Under the pieces are notes generated by a model, which was given only the letters and a program-made list of their open reading frames with translations, did no database searches and was not told the DNA's origin. From BOG-932 sp965276835 (lineage in GTDB: Bacteria > Pseudomonadota > Alphaproteobacteria > BOG-932 > Roseiterribacteraceae): a stretch of DNA of 64,000 bases. This document shows, in pieces, positions 16,885 to 26,000 of the stretch (position 1 is its first letter; every line of letters begins with the position of its first letter). The stretch lies in the NCBI GenBank assembly GCA_965276835.1, contig OZ255631.1:2542001-2606000 (forward strand), in the 5' to 3' direction. The translations under genes were made by a program, and so were the position numbers.

Positions 16885-18321
16885 TCAGTGCGCGACAGGG
16901 CAAGTCGAGGGCGCAGACTCGACCGCCGGGCGGTGGTCGCCGCCGACTTGGTCGCGCAGGCGATAGGTGGCGCGGCAGGGCGATTCCGGCCAGGGCGATT
17001 GCATGCCTTTCGGCCGGCGGACCGTATCGATCAGCGCCATGTCGTAATGCTGAACCAGCGCGGCGATCAGCATCTTCATCTCAAGCCGGGCGAAGTTGAC
17101 ACCCAGGCAACGATGAAGACCGCCGCCGAAGCCGATCAGGCTGTCCATGTTGGCGGGGCATTCGCCGTTCGGGTCGAACCGGTCAGGCCGGAATGCCTCG
17201 GGATCGGGAAATTCGCGAACATCCAGATGCGACAGGCGCGGCACCACAGCCACGCGGTCGCCCTTGGGAATGCGATAACCACCGACATAAATATCCTCAG
17301 TCGCCACCCGCTGCAGCATCGTGGCAATCGGATGAAGCCGTTCGGATTCGCGGATCGCCATATCGACCGTCTTCAACTGCCCAAGCTGGACCCAGGTGAT
17401 CGCCCGCACCGGCGTGCTGCCGATCACCTGATCAACCTCATCGCGAACTTTGGCAAACCAGCCTGGATTCAGCAGCAGGTCGGTCAGCGCCCAGGTGGTC
17501 TGCGCGGTGGTCGTCTCATGCCCGGCCCAGGTCATGAACATGATCAGTTGGAAGATCACGGCGTCCGGCACCGGTGTGCCGTCCTCGTATTCGGTTTCCA
17601 GCAATTCCTGGAAGAAATCCGGCGGATTGACAGGGTGAGCCCGCCGTTCGGCGATCCAGCCGCCGAGCGCCTTGCGGAAGAACGCTTTACCGCTCCAGCC
17701 GCGAAGCCGCTGCGGAGTTGGCAACCAATGCAGCCAGGGCGGCAGCAACCCCTCGATACCGAGCGAGAATTCACGAAACTTGTCGAAATGCTTTTTGGAG
17801 AAGCGCTCCCGGTAGGCTTTGCTTAGGAAGGCGTGCGCCGCGATATACATGATCGTCGGCCCCAGTGCCGGCGCGATTTCCATGGTCCCGCCGCTGCCCA
17901 ATTCTGCGACCAGGCGATCGATCTCTTCCGCCATCAAGCCGGAATAACGCCGCATCTCCGCCACCTTGAATTTCGGGAAGACGATGGCGCGCTGGCGCAG
18001 ATATTCCTCATGCCCTGCCCAGATCCAGAATTTCCTGGAAAATAGCGGGCGCAGGAACTGCATGCCGCGCGCCATGTCCAGCGACTTGTCGGTCTGATCC
18101 CAATAGAGGCGATTGTACTCAGGCCCGACCAGAACGGCGAAGGTGCGAATACCCAGGCGGAACGAGAAGAGCGGCCCGTTCTCGGCATAACCCCGTTCCA
18201 TCATGCCAACCATGTCGCCGGCGAATTCCGCCGCGTGCCCCAGAACACCGCCGCCGCCGCTCATCATCGGCGGACGCTGCAGCGCCTCACCCCGGACCAC
18301 GCTGGATGCAGCACTGGCCAT
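16885..18321 (-). CDS. cytochrome P450
   Basis: 478 residues. Diagnostic motifs: I-helix AGHETT (266-271), ExxR at E325-R328, the PERF-like FRPDRF, and heme-binding FGGGLHRCLG with C405 as the iron ligand. There is no membrane anchor, so it is a soluble class I enzyme served by the ferredoxin gene next to it. The general look (AGHETTTAQTTWALTDLLLNP, LHP after ExxR) is that of sterol- or terpenoid/fatty-acid-type P450s; I cannot name the substrate. ATG 18321 was chosen; upstream in-frame codons run into the promoter region of the divergent FKBP gene. Confidence 0.92.
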   Translation of the reverse strand: MASAASSVVRGEALQRPPMMSGGGGVLGHAAEFAGDMVGMMERGYAENGPLFSFRLGIRTFAVLVGPEYNRLYWDQTDKSLDMARGMQFLRPLFSRKFWIWAGHEEYLRQRAIVFPKFKVAEMRRYSGLMAEEIDRLVAELGSGGTMEIAPALGPTIMYIAAHAFLSKAYRERFSKKHFDKFREFSLGIEGLLPPWLHWLPTPQRLRGWSGKAFFRKALGGWIAERRAHPVNPPDFFQELLETEYEDGTPVPDAVIFQLIMFMTWAGHETTTAQTTWALTDLLLNPGWFAKVRDEVDQVIGSTPVRAITWVQLGQLKTVDMAIRESERLHPIATMLQRVATEDIYVGGYRIPKGDRVAVVPRLSHLDVREFPDPEAFRPDRFDPNGECPANMDSLIGFGGGLHRCLGVNFARLEMKMLIAALVQHYDMALIDTVRRPKGMQSPWPESPCRATYRLRDQVGGDHRPAVESAPSTCPVAH

Positions 18322-18341
18322 TCTCGCCTCCAATCCATAAC

Positions 18342-18356
18342 TGGAATTCAGTTCCA
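18342..18356. promoter_or_regulatory. inverted repeat upstream of the P450 gene (candidate TetR-type operator)
   Basis: TGGAA-TTCAG-TTCCA is a perfect 5-bp inverted repeat with a 5-bp centre, 20 bp upstream of the P450 start and within the region divergent to the FKBP gene. Size and symmetry suit a TetR-family repressor, which often control P450s. No TetR gene is adjacent, so the regulator is unknown. Confidence 0.35.
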
Positions 18357-18457
18357 ATAACGCAAAGATGGAAGAGCGGTTCCCGAAAAGATGCGCTGTC
18401 GACTGCGACCAGCTCGGGCTGCTAGAAAGCCGATCCATTTTGCGAAGGAGAGTCCTC

Positions 18458-18817
18458 ATGTCCGAAATCGTCACCACAGCCACCGGGCTGCAATATATCG
18501 ACGAAGTCATCGGCGAAGGCGCCGAGGCCAAGGGCGGTGAGCAGGTTACCGTTCACTACACCGGCTGGCTCTACAATAACCGCGAGAAGGGCAAGAAATT
18601 CGACAGCTCGGTCGATCGCAACGAACCGTTCAAGTTTCCGTTGGGCGCGGGCCGCGTGATCGCCGGCTGGGACCAGGGGGTGAAAGGCATGAAGATCGGC
18701 GGCAAGCGTACGCTGATCCTGAAGCCGGAACTGGGTTACGGCGCACGCGGCGCCGGCGGGGTCATTCCGCCCAACGCCATGCTGATTTTCGACGTCGAAC
18801 TGCTCGGCCTGAACTAG
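18458..18817 (+). CDS. FKBP-type peptidyl-prolyl cis-trans isomerase
   Basis: 119 residues, a single FKBP domain with VTVHYTGWLYN, FDSSVDRNEPFKFPLGAGRVIAGWDQGVKGM and LGYGARG, all core family segments. No signal peptide, so it is a cytosolic foldase. The ATG at 18458 has GAAGGAG about 9 nt upstream; an earlier frame extension has no ribosome binding site. It is divergent from the P450 gene and convergent with the HemD-like gene with 3 bp between. Confidence 0.93.
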   Translation: MSEIVTTATGLQYIDEVIGEGAEAKGGEQVTVHYTGWLYNNREKGKKFDSSVDRNEPFKFPLGAGRVIAGWDQGVKGMKIGGKRTLILKPELGYGARGAGGVIPPNAMLIFDVELLGLN

Positions 18818-18820
18818 CCT

Positions 18821-19636
18821 TCAGCCACGACCTGCCGCAACCGCCATGGCGTTCAGGAGCGGCTTCATATGGAAGTTGCTCTCCGGCATGGCGGCGATGG
18901 CGAAACCCATATCCTGCAGCAGCTTCGCCACAATCGGGCCGGCGACAGCGATGCGGGTGCGGCTAAGGCCGGCCTTGAGCTCTGCCTGAAGGCCGCGTTC
19001 TTCAGCCACCTTCACCAATCGGTCGATCTGTGGCGTGCTGGTGAAAGCGATGAAATCGGCCCCGCCTGCCGCCAATGTACGGATCGCGGTAGCTACCGCA
19101 TCGGTCTCTGAATCGGAGGCATATCGATACGGCACAATAGTGTCCGTCGTTGTGCCTGCTGCCCTCAATGCATCCAATAATGGCGCGTTCGGGTTGCCGG
19201 GATAGAGCTGAACGCCGACGCGCCGGCCCCTCAGGTCCAACCCTTTCAACGTGGCGATAACGCCAACGGTCGTCGGCGCTTCCGCGCTGATGCCGGGCGC
19301 GAGACCGCTCTCGCGCAACGCTTTGGCCGGCTTCGGTCCGCGAATGATTGTTCGCAATTGACCGACCGCGGCGACGGCTTCCGCTTTGATGCCGGCGCGG
19401 TCAGCCACTCCCATCAGGCGTCTGAACCCCTCCCCCGTTAGCAAGATCAGGTCGTCGAATGACCCGGCAATCAGGCGATGGAGCCATGCCTCTACCGGCG
19501 CTGGCTCGGCTAGGTCGAGGATCGTCACCAGTGGGCACCGCACCGTCCGTGCCCCCTCGCCCTCCAGCATTCCAGCGAAAAGGTCGAGTTCCCGGCTTTC
19601 CGGAACCATGACGGTCAGGCCGGTGAGGCGGGCCAT
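18821..19636 (-). CDS. uroporphyrinogen-III synthase-like protein (HemD family)
   Basis: 271 residues showing the two-lobe HemD fold: an N-terminal VMVPESRELDLFAGMLEGEGA start, a middle RVGVQLYPG, and ADFIAFTSTPQIDRL, the conserved segment of the second lobe, then IAVAGPIVAKLLQDMG. HemD closes hydroxymethylbilane to uroporphyrinogen III for heme and siroheme. It is away from hemC and next to a cupin gene whose stop overlaps its start. It may be a second HemD, perhaps for the siroheme of NirB, or a paralogue with another job. Confidence 0.75.
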   Translation of the reverse strand: MARLTGLTVMVPESRELDLFAGMLEGEGARTVRCPLVTILDLAEPAPVEAWLHRLIAGSFDDLILLTGEGFRRLMGVADRAGIKAEAVAAVGQLRTIIRGPKPAKALRESGLAPGISAEAPTTVGVIATLKGLDLRGRRVGVQLYPGNPNAPLLDALRAAGTTTDTIVPYRYASDSETDAVATAIRTLAAGGADFIAFTSTPQIDRLVKVAEERGLQAELKAGLSRTRIAVAGPIVAKLLQDMGFAIAAMPESNFHMKPLLNAMAVAAGRG

Positions 19637-20106
19637 CAGCCGGATGCCGCCACAGATATCATGACGCCCCAGAAATCGACCGGCCTGTCGGTGTTGTTGT
19701 GCCAGGCGTGGTTGGTGTTGCGTTGGACCACCAGATCGCCCGCACGCACAGTGGTCCGGCCTTCATCCAGAACGAGATCGACCTCGCCATCGACAATCAT
19801 GATGTAGTCTATCGTCGCGGTCCGGTGGAAACCGTCGGCATCCAGCCCGGCAATCGATTGGGCCTTCATCGTCTCTTTCATGATCTTCCACGGTTGCATC
19901 GTGACGCGCACGCATTTGCTGGCGCCCGGCGGCGGCTCGATATTCGGCGCGGTGGTCGGCAGATGCCGGGTCGGCGAACCGTCGACGGCGGCGCCCAACC
20001 CATCGCATTCGCGCGTCTCCCACAAATGCATTTCGGGAACGACCGTATCCGACACGAAATAGGATCGGCCTTGAGCATTGTTTCCGGTGACAATACGGCG
20101 CGCCAT
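19636..20106 (-). CDS. cupin-domain protein
   Basis: 156 residues. The second half (ATIDYIMIVDGEVDLVLDEG, AGDLVVQRNTNHAWHNNTD) is a cupin barrel. The first motif lacks the usual HxH, the second keeps H (NHAWHN), so metal binding may be incomplete. The family includes regulators and dioxygenases; the closest described pattern is cupins that act on aromatic or small-molecule metabolites. It precedes the HemD-like gene with a 4-nt overlap (ATGA), so they are co-translated. Function not known. Confidence 0.8.
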   Translation of the reverse strand: MARRIVTGNNAQGRSYFVSDTVVPEMHLWETRECDGLGAAVDGSPTRHLPTTAPNIEPPPGASKCVRVTMQPWKIMKETMKAQSIAGLDADGFHRTATIDYIMIVDGEVDLVLDEGRTTVRAGDLVVQRNTNHAWHNNTDRPVDFWGVMISVAASG

Positions 20107-20162
20107 AGTTTCCTCTGCCTCCTGGTACTGATTGCGACCGACGCTATCATGCCACCCGGGCG

Positions 20163-20720
20163 TTACGCATCCTCGTAGCGAATATCCAACACCTCGATCG
20201 TCTCGCGGCCGGACGGCGTGCGGATTTCGACAGTGTCCCCGACGCGGGCTTTCAGCAACGCGCGGGCGATGGGGGAAATCCAGCTGACCTGCGCCTTGTC
20301 GACATCGGCTTCGTCAACCCCGACGATGGTGATCGTGTGCTCGCTGTCGTCCTCACGGGCATAGGTGACGGTGGCGCCGAAGAAGACCTGGTCAAAATTG
20401 GTACGCGCCTTTGGGTCGACCACCTCTGCGATCTCCAGCCGTTTCGACAGGAAGCGGACGCGCCGGTCGATCTCCCGCAGCTTTTTCTTGCCATAGAGAT
20501 AATCGCCGTTCTCCGAACGGTCGCCGTTGCCCGCCGCCCAGGACACGACCTCGACGATCTTGGGCCGCTCGACATGCAGCAAATCGCGGAATTCCTGGCG
20601 CAGCGCGTCGAACCCGGCAGCGGTCATATAGTTCTTGGTTCCGGCCGGCAGCGCAGGCGCACTGTCTTCGAGGTCTTCATCCTCATCGCCGTCCGTCTCT
20701 TTGGTAAAAGCCTTGCTCAT
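20163..20720 (-). CDS. greB: transcription elongation factor GreB
   Basis: 185 residues. An N-terminal acidic extension (about residues 8-22) is followed by the GreA/GreB coiled coil, with NGDRSENGDYLYGKKKLREID holding the acidic tip residues that enter the RNA polymerase secondary channel. The C-terminal FKBP-like domain carries VSWISPIARALLKARVGDTVEI. It rescues backtracked RNA polymerase by stimulating transcript cleavage. YLYGKKKLREIDRR is the pattern that separates GreB from GreA. Confidence 0.92.
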   Translation of the reverse strand: MSKAFTKETDGDEDEDLEDSAPALPAGTKNYMTAAGFDALRQEFRDLLHVERPKIVEVVSWAAGNGDRSENGDYLYGKKKLREIDRRVRFLSKRLEIAEVVDPKARTNFDQVFFGATVTYAREDDSEHTITIVGVDEADVDKAQVSWISPIARALLKARVGDTVEIRTPSGRETIEVLDIRYEDA

Positions 20721-20926
20721 CGATCGAATCTCTGTACCACTTTGCCGTCGACTTGGTTGCGGAACGTCGCTGTCAGAAAAGATAATGTCCAGCGAATGAA
20801 ATTCTTTTCGCAGCCACCTGGGGAAATTTATCCGGCATTCGTCTTATCGTTGGGGTACAACCGTAAACCCGCAAGACTGGGAAACGGACCAACGGCCAGA
20901 GATGCAGGCCGATAAGCGGAGGGAGC

Positions 20927-21388
20927 ATGGTCACCACACTTCTTATTTTCCACGCACTGGTGTCGATCGCGCTGATCGGCGCGGTTACGCACCAGGCTGC
21001 GGGTACTTTTCGAACGCCGGCGCCGGCGCACTCGTTCCTGGGCCGTTTCGCGGCGACCCAAGGCACGGCCTACACCAATGCCATTATTGTGCTGTTCCTG
21101 CTGAATTGCGTTCTTGGCAATCTCGTTTACCCGCAATACCGGCTGGACGTGCGGACGACGCTCGAGGATCTCAATCTGCGCTCCGCCAACGGCATTTTCG
21201 AGATCAAGGAGCATTTTGCGGCCATCGGCATGTTCATGTTGCCGGCGTATTGGCTGTATTGGCGAACCCCGCTGGCGCCTGAGACGGCGACAGTCCGCCG
21301 CTGGCTGACCACGATCCTGGCATCCATCGTCTGGTGGAATTTGATCGTCGGCCACATCCTCAACAACATCAAGGGGTTCGGACAATGA
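20927..21388 (+). CDS. membrane protein of unknown function (first of a pair)
   Basis: 153 residues with a strong ribosome binding site (AGCGGAGGGAG). Four predicted membrane helices are at about residues 5-22, 48-66, 95-112 and 126-146. A conserved-looking soluble loop (LDVRTTLEDLNLRSANGIFEIKEHFAAIG) lies between helices 2 and 3, and histidines H9, H22, H97 and H144 lie near membrane edges, possible heme or metal ligands. No family recognised. The stop overlaps the start of the next gene, so the two are probably subunits of one complex. Confidence 0.75.
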   Translation: MVTTLLIFHALVSIALIGAVTHQAAGTFRTPAPAHSFLGRFAATQGTAYTNAIIVLFLLNCVLGNLVYPQYRLDVRTTLEDLNLRSANGIFEIKEHFAAIGMFMLPAYWLYWRTPLAPETATVRRWLTTILASIVWWNLIVGHILNNIKGFGQ

Positions 21389-21708
21389 CCATGGGTTCCC
21401 GCTGGATCACCTTCGCCCTGGTCGGCGCGATCGGCTACATGGTGGCCGTTACGTTCAACTGGCCGGCCTTCGCCTATTATCCCTTGCTCAACCACTTCAG
21501 TCTGGATCTGAAGCTGCCGCCCAAGACCTCCGGCCCGTCGATGCTCTATTACGGGTGGATCGTCACGTCGGCGGTCGCGGCCCTGGTGCTGGCATTCATC
21601 GTACCGAAAAGCATTGCCGCCAAGATTCCGTCTGCTCTCGGCTGGATCGTGCCGCTGATCCTGATCGTCTACACGTTCATCTATTGCGGGCACTGGTTCA
21701 CGGCTTAA
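21385..21708 (+). CDS. small membrane protein of unknown function (second of a pair)
   Basis: 107 residues with three predicted membrane helices (about 6-26, 50-72, 82-103). The segment between the first two contains NHFSLDLKLPPKTSGPSMLYYGW, which has the look of a periplasmic loop. ATG 21385 forms an ATGA overlap with the preceding membrane gene. Family not recognised. The gene is convergent with, and shares 4 nt with, the dienelactone hydrolase gene. Confidence 0.72.
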   Translation: MTMGSRWITFALVGAIGYMVAVTFNWPAFAYYPLLNHFSLDLKLPPKTSGPSMLYYGWIVTSAVAALVLAFIVPKSIAAKIPSALGWIVPLILIVYTFIYCGHWFTA

Positions 21709-22436
21709 GCCGTCGCCAGGTTCCGCTTATAGAGGCCGAGCAGCCGGTCCCAATGCCGTTCCGATGCCTCCCGGTCATAGATCGGGATGCCCGGAACGGT
21801 GAAGCCGTGATGGACGCCGGGATAGATTTCGACCGTGGCATCGACCTTGGCGTCGGTCAGTGCCCGGTCGAGGCGCTCGGTTTCGCCTGGTGCCAGATAC
21901 GGGTCGATTTCGGACACGCCGACATAGACCTCGCCTTTCATCTTGGGCGCCAGCAGATGCGGGCTGTCGGGCGCGTCGGTCGCCAGCCGCGCCCCATGTA
22001 AGGAAGCAGCCGCGGCCACGCGGTCGGTATAGGTGCCGGCGGCGGTCAAGGACAGCGCCCCGCCCATGCAATAGCCGGTGCAGCCGACCCGTTCGCCCAG
22101 GACGGAATCTTGGGTATCCAGGAAGGCGAGGAACCGTTCGGTATCCCGCATCGTCCCCTCGTTTGTCACCGACTGGACCATCATCATCATGCGGTCGCGG
22201 TCGTTCATCAGGTCGGACGACATTAACGAGGGCCCGTGCCGATAATACAGATTGGGCAACAGCACGGCATAACCGTTATCCGCCAGCCGCTGGCCCATTT
22301 CGAGCAGGGCAGGTCTGAGGCCCAGCCCGTCCATATAGAAGATCACCGCCGGATAATTGCCCTTGGCGGCCGGCGTGAAGAAATGGCTATCGACCACGCC
22401 GTCGGCGGTTCTGATGTCGATCTGCTGCGCGCCCAT
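21705..22436 (-). CDS. dienelactone hydrolase family protein
   Basis: 243 residues, alpha/beta hydrolase. The nucleophile is the Cys of GCTGYCMGG (the G-x-C-x-G elbow typical of dienelactone hydrolases), with an Asp before PYLAPG and a His in PGVHHGFTVPG completing the triad. N-terminal IDIRTADGVVDSHFFTP is the usual first strand pair. Classical members open dienelactones in chlorocatechol degradation, but many act as general carboxylesterases. No aromatic-degradation genes adjoin it. Confidence 0.88.
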   Translation of the reverse strand: MGAQQIDIRTADGVVDSHFFTPAAKGNYPAVIFYMDGLGLRPALLEMGQRLADNGYAVLLPNLYYRHGPSLMSSDLMNDRDRMMMMVQSVTNEGTMRDTERFLAFLDTQDSVLGERVGCTGYCMGGALSLTAAGTYTDRVAAAASLHGARLATDAPDSPHLLAPKMKGEVYVGVSEIDPYLAPGETERLDRALTDAKVDATVEIYPGVHHGFTVPGIPIYDREASERHWDRLLGLYKRNLATA

Positions 22437-22580
22437 CTGCTGTCCCCCTTGAAGATCGCGCCGACTATAGCGCGCTCAACCGGATCGTATAGCGGCGAGA
22501 TTCAGAAATTGATTGGATCGGTGGAACGCGACGACGTAACCTGCCGCGCAGGTAATCAAGAACGCATATGGGAGACGGGA

Positions 22581-23054
22581 ATGAAAATTATCGCCACGGC
22601 GACATTAGCGCTTATCCTCGGCATTTCGGCTGGCCATGCGCAGGCTGCCGACAAATATCTCTCGTGGGAGGGTAAGTGGACCCTGAACAAGGATAAGACG
22701 CATTACCCTCCGCAAATTCCCGTGACCGCGAACGATGTCGAGGTCACTAAGGACGACGGCGTGGCTCTTCAATATTCAGGCACAGTGGTTGTAGGCGGTA
22801 AGTCGATGAGCGCCATGTTCGACGGCGCCTTTGATGGCAAACCGCACGACGCCGGGGACGGCGCCACGCTGACCTATCACCACGTCTCGAAAACGACTTT
22901 CGCGTCGGTTCGCAAGACCGCCGATGGGACCGTCGCGGAACGCAGCACCTGCAAATTCTCAGCAGACGGCAAGGCCCTCACCTGCCACATCGAACTGCCG
23001 CAGACCGGTGGTAAAGCGATCGTGTTCGACGAGCATTTCGACAAGGTATCTTAA
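22581..23054 (+). CDS. exported protein of unknown function
   Basis: 157 residues with a signal peptide (hydrophobic residues 4-17, cleavage after AQA near residue 22). The mature protein starts ADKYLSWEGKWTLNKDKTHYPP and appears to be a beta-rich, single-domain periplasmic protein. Similar short proteins with a 'WxGxWxLNxxKS' opening are found in many proteobacteria without known function. It starts at ATG 22581 after GGAGACGGGA. It is convergent with the glycogen operon and overlaps it by 4 nt. Confidence 0.78.
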   Translation: MKIIATATLALILGISAGHAQAADKYLSWEGKWTLNKDKTHYPPQIPVTANDVEVTKDDGVALQYSGTVVVGGKSMSAMFDGAFDGKPHDAGDGATLTYHHVSKTTFASVRKTADGTVAERSTCKFSADGKALTCHIELPQTGGKAIVFDEHFDKVS

Positions 23055-26000
23055 GGCCGCTCGGTCCTTAAGGCGGACAGGATCGCCCGGGCCACACCTG
23101 TCTCCAGAAGATCGGGCAGAGGCGTCGCAATCCGGCGGCGCCAGTTGGGGCGTTCGCGGTCGGTGCCGGGCAGGTTGACGGCGATACGCTCACCGCCCAG
23201 ATCGTCCGCCTGCGCCAGCACCAGCGCGGCCGGGGATCGGGCGGCAAAGGCATGGGCGGCGGCCGTGACTGCCGTCAGCTCCGTTTCGCGCTCCGTCAGC
23301 AACCCCTCAGCGACGAGACACTCGACAAGCTTTTGCTTTTCCTTTTCACGCTCGGCCAGCGCGGCATCCTTGGCTTCCGCCGTGACCAGGCCGATTGCGG
23401 CACGTTCCGCGATATCCGCGCCCCCCCACCAACCGGCGAAGGTCGGCAGGTCGTGGGTGGTGACGCAGGCCAGCGCATTCGCGGGATAGGCCTCGGGCCT
23501 GCGGAAACCAAGGCCCTCCCGTTCCAGCAATACGACCCGATAGCCCAGCATCCCGGCATCGGCCAGCCGGGGGCGCAAACCCTCGGGCACGGTGCCGAGA
23601 TCTTCGCCGACGACCAAACATTCGGCGCGATGGCTCTCCAGCGTCACCTGAGCAAGCAGGTCTTCCAATGGGTTAGCGACATAGGCGCCGCTGGCCCCGT
23701 CGGCCCCTTCGGGCACCCAGAACAGGCGGGTCAGCGCCATGACGTGGTCGATCCGGACGCCGCCGGCATGGCGCATGTTCGCAGCCAGAAGCTGGGCGAA
23801 GGCATCGTAACCGGCGCGGCGCATGGCGTTCGGGTTGGGCGGCGGCAGGCCCCAAACCTGGCCGTTCGGCGCCAGTTGGTCGGGTGGCGCACCGACCGAC
23901 ACACCGGTGGTGTAGAGTTGGGGTTGGGACCAGATTTCGGCGCCGTCGGGGGCACCGCCGACGGCAAGATCGCGCATTAAGCCAATGGAAAGATTGGATT
24001 TTTTTGCCCGCAGCGCCACATCCGCGAACTGTTTTTCGCAGAGAAACTGGGCATATTGGTGAAACCGCACCCGGTCGGCATACTTCGCTGCGAAGGCCGC
24101 CACCTCCGGGCTGCCGGCATCGGCTAAACCCTTCCAATCATGCCAGTTTTGGCCCGGCATGGTTTCGGCGACGGCCTCGAATATCGCGAAATTGCGAAGC
24201 GCTTCGCCGCCCTCCCCGATGAAGCGGTCCAATGCGGTTGACGCATCGCTTTGCGCGTATTGGTGTTCCAGAATTGCCCGCTTGCGATGCCAAATTTGCA
24301 CATAATCGACGTCATTCCCGGACGCCATGCCCTCCAAGCCGGGCAAGTCGAGATAGATCGGATCGAGAAAGCGGCGGTCGGACGGCGAATAGGGGCTGGC
24401 GCGGCTGCGGTCACTGGCGAAGAGAGCGTGCAGCGGGTTGATCATCACCGTCGATGCGCCAAGCGGGGCTGCAGCCTCGGCAAGTTCCGCGAGCGTGGTG
24501 AAATCGCCGACACCCTGGTCGCCCGGACGGCGCAGGGAATAGAGCTGCGCCGACAGGCCGAACAGGCGGCCGCCGCCGGCCAGAACGTCCGGCATCCAGC
24601 AGTGCCTGGGCGCGACTGTCACGTGGCAAGGGGCCTTCGGTGCATCCTGCCGGGTCAGGACATGGCGCCCGACGGGTATGGGCAGCAGTTCGACCTGCCA
24701 AAGCCGATAGGGCCGCCAGTCCCAAGCCGTAGCGGCGATGATCCGGCCTTCGGACGTCGAGACACGGAACGATTGCGCGCCACCGTCCTCCAGCTCCAGA
24801 ACCAGCTCCAGCGGGCGGCGGTCGAAACCGTGTTCGATCGGGATTTCCAGCACAACCGGCTCGCCCGCCCAACCCGTGAGCGCAAAGGGTAGCGGCCGCC
24901 GGTTATGATCGTCGGCGAACGCGACAAGGCTGTCCGCCGCCTCGCGTTCGGTGCCGGCCGGCAGGTGCATCGCCGCGAGCAGCGCGCGCCGGGTATCGGC
25001 GGTGACGATATGCTGCCCGCCGGCATTGTCCCACCATTCAGCCGATATTCCGGCAACCGCCGACAGGCGGTCCAGCGCCGGGTTGCCGACGCGCCGCATT
25101 TGCCCTGGCCCGGCCTCGGCGATTTCCGCCAGCACGACAACGGAACGGCCGGGCAGCATGCAACCGATATCCGCGATCGGCCCAGCCTTCGCTGACGGGT
25201 TCGCACTGTCGGCGAGGCAATGCCACACGAATCCGCCGCGCGGATCGGGCAAGGTCGCCGCGATATCCGCCGTGCCGCGATTAATGGCCACCGCCACGCG
25301 GTCATCCGCACCGGACAGCAGCATGATCAGCGCGGACGAGGCCCGCCAATCGTTGTCGGCCATGGCCCGCCCATCGGGGTGCAGCCAGGCGACATCGGGC
25401 AGGAACACGCCCTCCACCGGCTGACCGGTCAGAAACCGATCCTGGTGCAGAACGGGATGCTCGCGGCGGATTTGAACCAGTCGCCGGGTCCAGCCCAGCA
25501 GCATCTCATCCGCAGCCGTCCAGTCGATCCACGCAGCTTCGTTATCCTGGGCATAGGCGTTGTTGTTGCCGCCCTGGCTATGGCCCAGCTCCATGCCCAT
25601 CGCCAGCATCGGCGTGCCACGCGCCAGCAGCAGGGTCGCGATCAAGGCCCGCTGGTCGCGCCCACGGGCGGCGCGGATTGCCGGGTCGTCGGTCGGCCCC
25701 TCCACCCCTTCATTCCAGGAATAATTGGCGTCGGTCCCGTCGCGGTTGTCCTCGCCGTTGGCCTTGTTGTGCTTGGCCTCATAGGAAACCAGGTCGGCCA
25801 GGGTAAAACCGTCATGCGCGACAACAAAGTTGACCCCGCGTGCGGGCCGGTCCTTTGCCTTGAACAGATCGTCGGATCCGGCCAGCCGTGTCGCTAGTGC
25901 ACCCAATTCCGTTGCATCGCCGCGCCAGAATTGCCGGACATCGTCGCGGAACCGGTCGTTCCATTCACCCCAGGCGGCAGGAAACTGCCCGATCCGATAG

